This document shows, piece after piece, positions 47,298 to 48,321 of a stretch of DNA of 48,321 nucleotides. Within the stretch, counting starts at the first letter, position 1; the number at the start of each line of letters is the position of its first letter. The notes under the pieces were generated by a model that made no database searches, was not told the DNA's origin, and saw only the letters and a list, made by a program, of their open reading frames with translations. Source of the stretch: Streptomyces chilikensis (GTDB lineage: Bacteria; Actinomycetota; Actinomycetes; Streptomycetales; Streptomycetaceae). Both the position numbers and the translations under genes were made by a program. The stretch lies in NCBI RefSeq assembly GCF_001642695.1, contig NZ_LWCC02000152.1, positions 1 through 48,321 on the forward strand, read 5' to 3'.

Positions 47298-48321
47298 TCA
47301 GGCCCAGGTGATCAGCCGCTTCGGGTGCTCCAGCACCGCCGCGATGTCGGCCAGCACCTTGGAGCCGAGCTCGCCGTCGACCAGCCGGTGGTCGAAGGAG
47401 AGGGCAAGCGTGGTGACCTGCCGGGGCCTGACCTTGCCCTTGTGGACCCACGGCTGGAGCTTGACCGCCCCGAAGGCGAGGATCGCCGCCTCCCCCGGGT
47501 TCAGGATCGGCGTCCCGGTGTCGACGCCGAAGACGCCCACGTTGGTGATGGTGACGGTGCCGCCCTGCATGTCGGCCGGGCCGGTCCGTCCCTCACGGGC
47601 CGTCGCCACCAGCTCGCCCAGTGACGCCGCGAGTTCCGGCAGCGTCTTGGCGTGCGCGTCCTTGATGTTCGGCACGATCAGCCCGCGCGGCGTGGCCGCC
47701 GCGATGCCCAGGTTGACGTAGTGCTTCTCGACGATCTCCTGGTTGGCCTCGTCCCAGGACGCGTTGATCCCCGGGTTCCGCCGGATCGCGACCAGCAGGG
47801 CCTTGGCGACCAGCAGCAGCGGGTTGACCCGCAGACCGGCCATGTCCGGGTCCTGCTTGAGCTCCTGGACCAGCTTCATCGTCCGCGTCACGTCGACCGT
47901 GACGAACTCGGTGACGTGCGGGGCGGTGAAGGCGGAGCCGACCATCGCCTGCGCGGTGGCCTTGCGGACGCCCTTGACCGGGATCCGGGTCTCCCGCGCG
48001 CCGTCCGGCGACGCGGCGGACGCCGCGGCGGTGACGGGCGCGGCGGCCCGGACCGCCTGCGGGGCCTCGGCCGCCGGCGCCGGGGCCTGGACCTCGGGCA
48101 CGGCGGCGGCAGCGGCGGCCTGGACGTCCGCCCGGGTGATGATCCCGTCGGGGCCGGTCGGACGGACCGCCCACAGGTCGACCCCGAGGTCCTTGGCCAG
48201 CTTGCGCACCGGCGGCTTCGCCAGCGGCCGCTCCGGCGCGCCGGGAACGCCCGCGCCGTGGCCGTTGACCGCGACGGGCGCGGGGGCCGGGACCGGCGCC
48301 GGGGCGGCGGGCGCCTCGGCG
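47298..48321 (-). CDS. E2 dihydrolipoamide acyltransferase, 3' part (partial)
   Basis: The C-terminal 340 residues of an E2 component of a 2-oxoacid dehydrogenase complex; the 5' end (lipoyl domains) is beyond the window. The visible order is an Ala/Pro linker, the peripheral-subunit-binding domain ([32 protein letters not shown]), a second linker, and the catalytic domain with the SFDHRLVDG motif holding the active-site His and Asp. In S. coelicolor a branched-chain dehydrogenase cluster lies near this chromosomal neighbourhood, so a branched-chain E2 is most likely. Pyruvate E2 cannot be excluded. Confidence 0.9.
   Translation of the reverse strand, partial: AEAPAAPAPVPAPAPVAVNGHGAGVPGAPERPLAKPPVRKLAKDLGVDLWAVRPTGPDGIITRADVQAAAAAAVPEVQAPAPAAEAPQAVRAAAPVTAAASAASPDGARETRIPVKGVRKATAQAMVGSAFTAPHVTEFVTVDVTRTMKLVQELKQDPDMAGLRVNPLLLVAKALLVAIRRNPGINASWDEANQEIVEKHYVNLGIAAATPRGLIVPNIKDAHAKTLPELAASLGELVATAREGRTGPADMQGGTVTITNVGVFGVDTGTPILNPGEAAILAFGAVKLQPWVHKGKVRPRQVTTLALSFDHRLVDGELGSKVLADIAAVLEHPKRLITWA

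Overview
The window looks like a piece of a Streptomyces chromosome. GC content is very high with G/C at almost every third codon position, GTG starts are common, and housekeeping genes (aspS, metG, a branched-chain E2, FadE5-type acyl-CoA dehydrogenase, PhoX phosphatase) have actinobacterial features. The pirin gene carries a close match to the phage phiC31 attB site, which in Streptomyces coelicolor lies in a pirin homologue near aspS. All identifications are by reading and recall; no database search was run.

Layout. 1-5.1 kb: end of an unknown gene, a membrane protein, an SseB-like protein, pirin, and a PAS-GAF-PP2C-ATPase signalling protein. 5.4-13 kb: aspS, a small membrane protein opposite an XRE/MmyB-type regulator, a replication-type HTH protein, a hypothetical protein, a PH-domain protein and metG. 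13.1-22.4 kb: a vWA protein with a long Glu/Ala/Pro repeat, a Pho-box-controlled PhoX phosphatase, an EEP-family hydrolase, a small conserved protein, acyl-CoA dehydrogenase and an M18 aminopeptidase.

22.7-25.25 kb is an accessory cassette on the + strand: a small CGGC-motif protein, a stand-alone homologue of the C-terminal domain of the cyanobactin protease PatG, a 75-aa Cys-rich peptide starting MRIPGFTAES, and a subtilisin-like protease related to PatA/PatG. It looks like a peptide-processing (possibly RiPP) locus. The protease gene has no in-frame stop before it runs into its neighbours, so its 3' end seems lost.

27.2-37.34 kb is a 10.1-kb integrative element inserted in a thioredoxin/NHL-repeat gene. 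A large serine recombinase sits at its right edge. The element supplies a replacement start codon and first ~41 codons to the target gene, while the original host 5' end is left as a 50-codon stub directly in front of the integrase gene. It carries a small-terminase-like gene, an HNH nuclease, several Cys-pair small proteins, GntR and ribbon-helix-helix regulators, and a striking 43-bp inverted repeat, but no recognisable capsid, portal, large terminase, replication initiator or FtsK-like transfer gene. This content fits a phage satellite or a strongly reduced prophage.

37.4-48.3 kb returns to chromosome: a GntR regulator opposite a small gene across 13-bp repeats, a LURP-one protein, a secreted propeller/Ig-like protein with EPPVEPT repeats, a nitrilase-family hydrolase, a mycothiol-dependent-isomerase-family protein, two related D-Ala-D-Ala carboxypeptidases flanking a GntR-MFS operon, and the 3' part of an E2 acyltransferase gene cut by the window edge.
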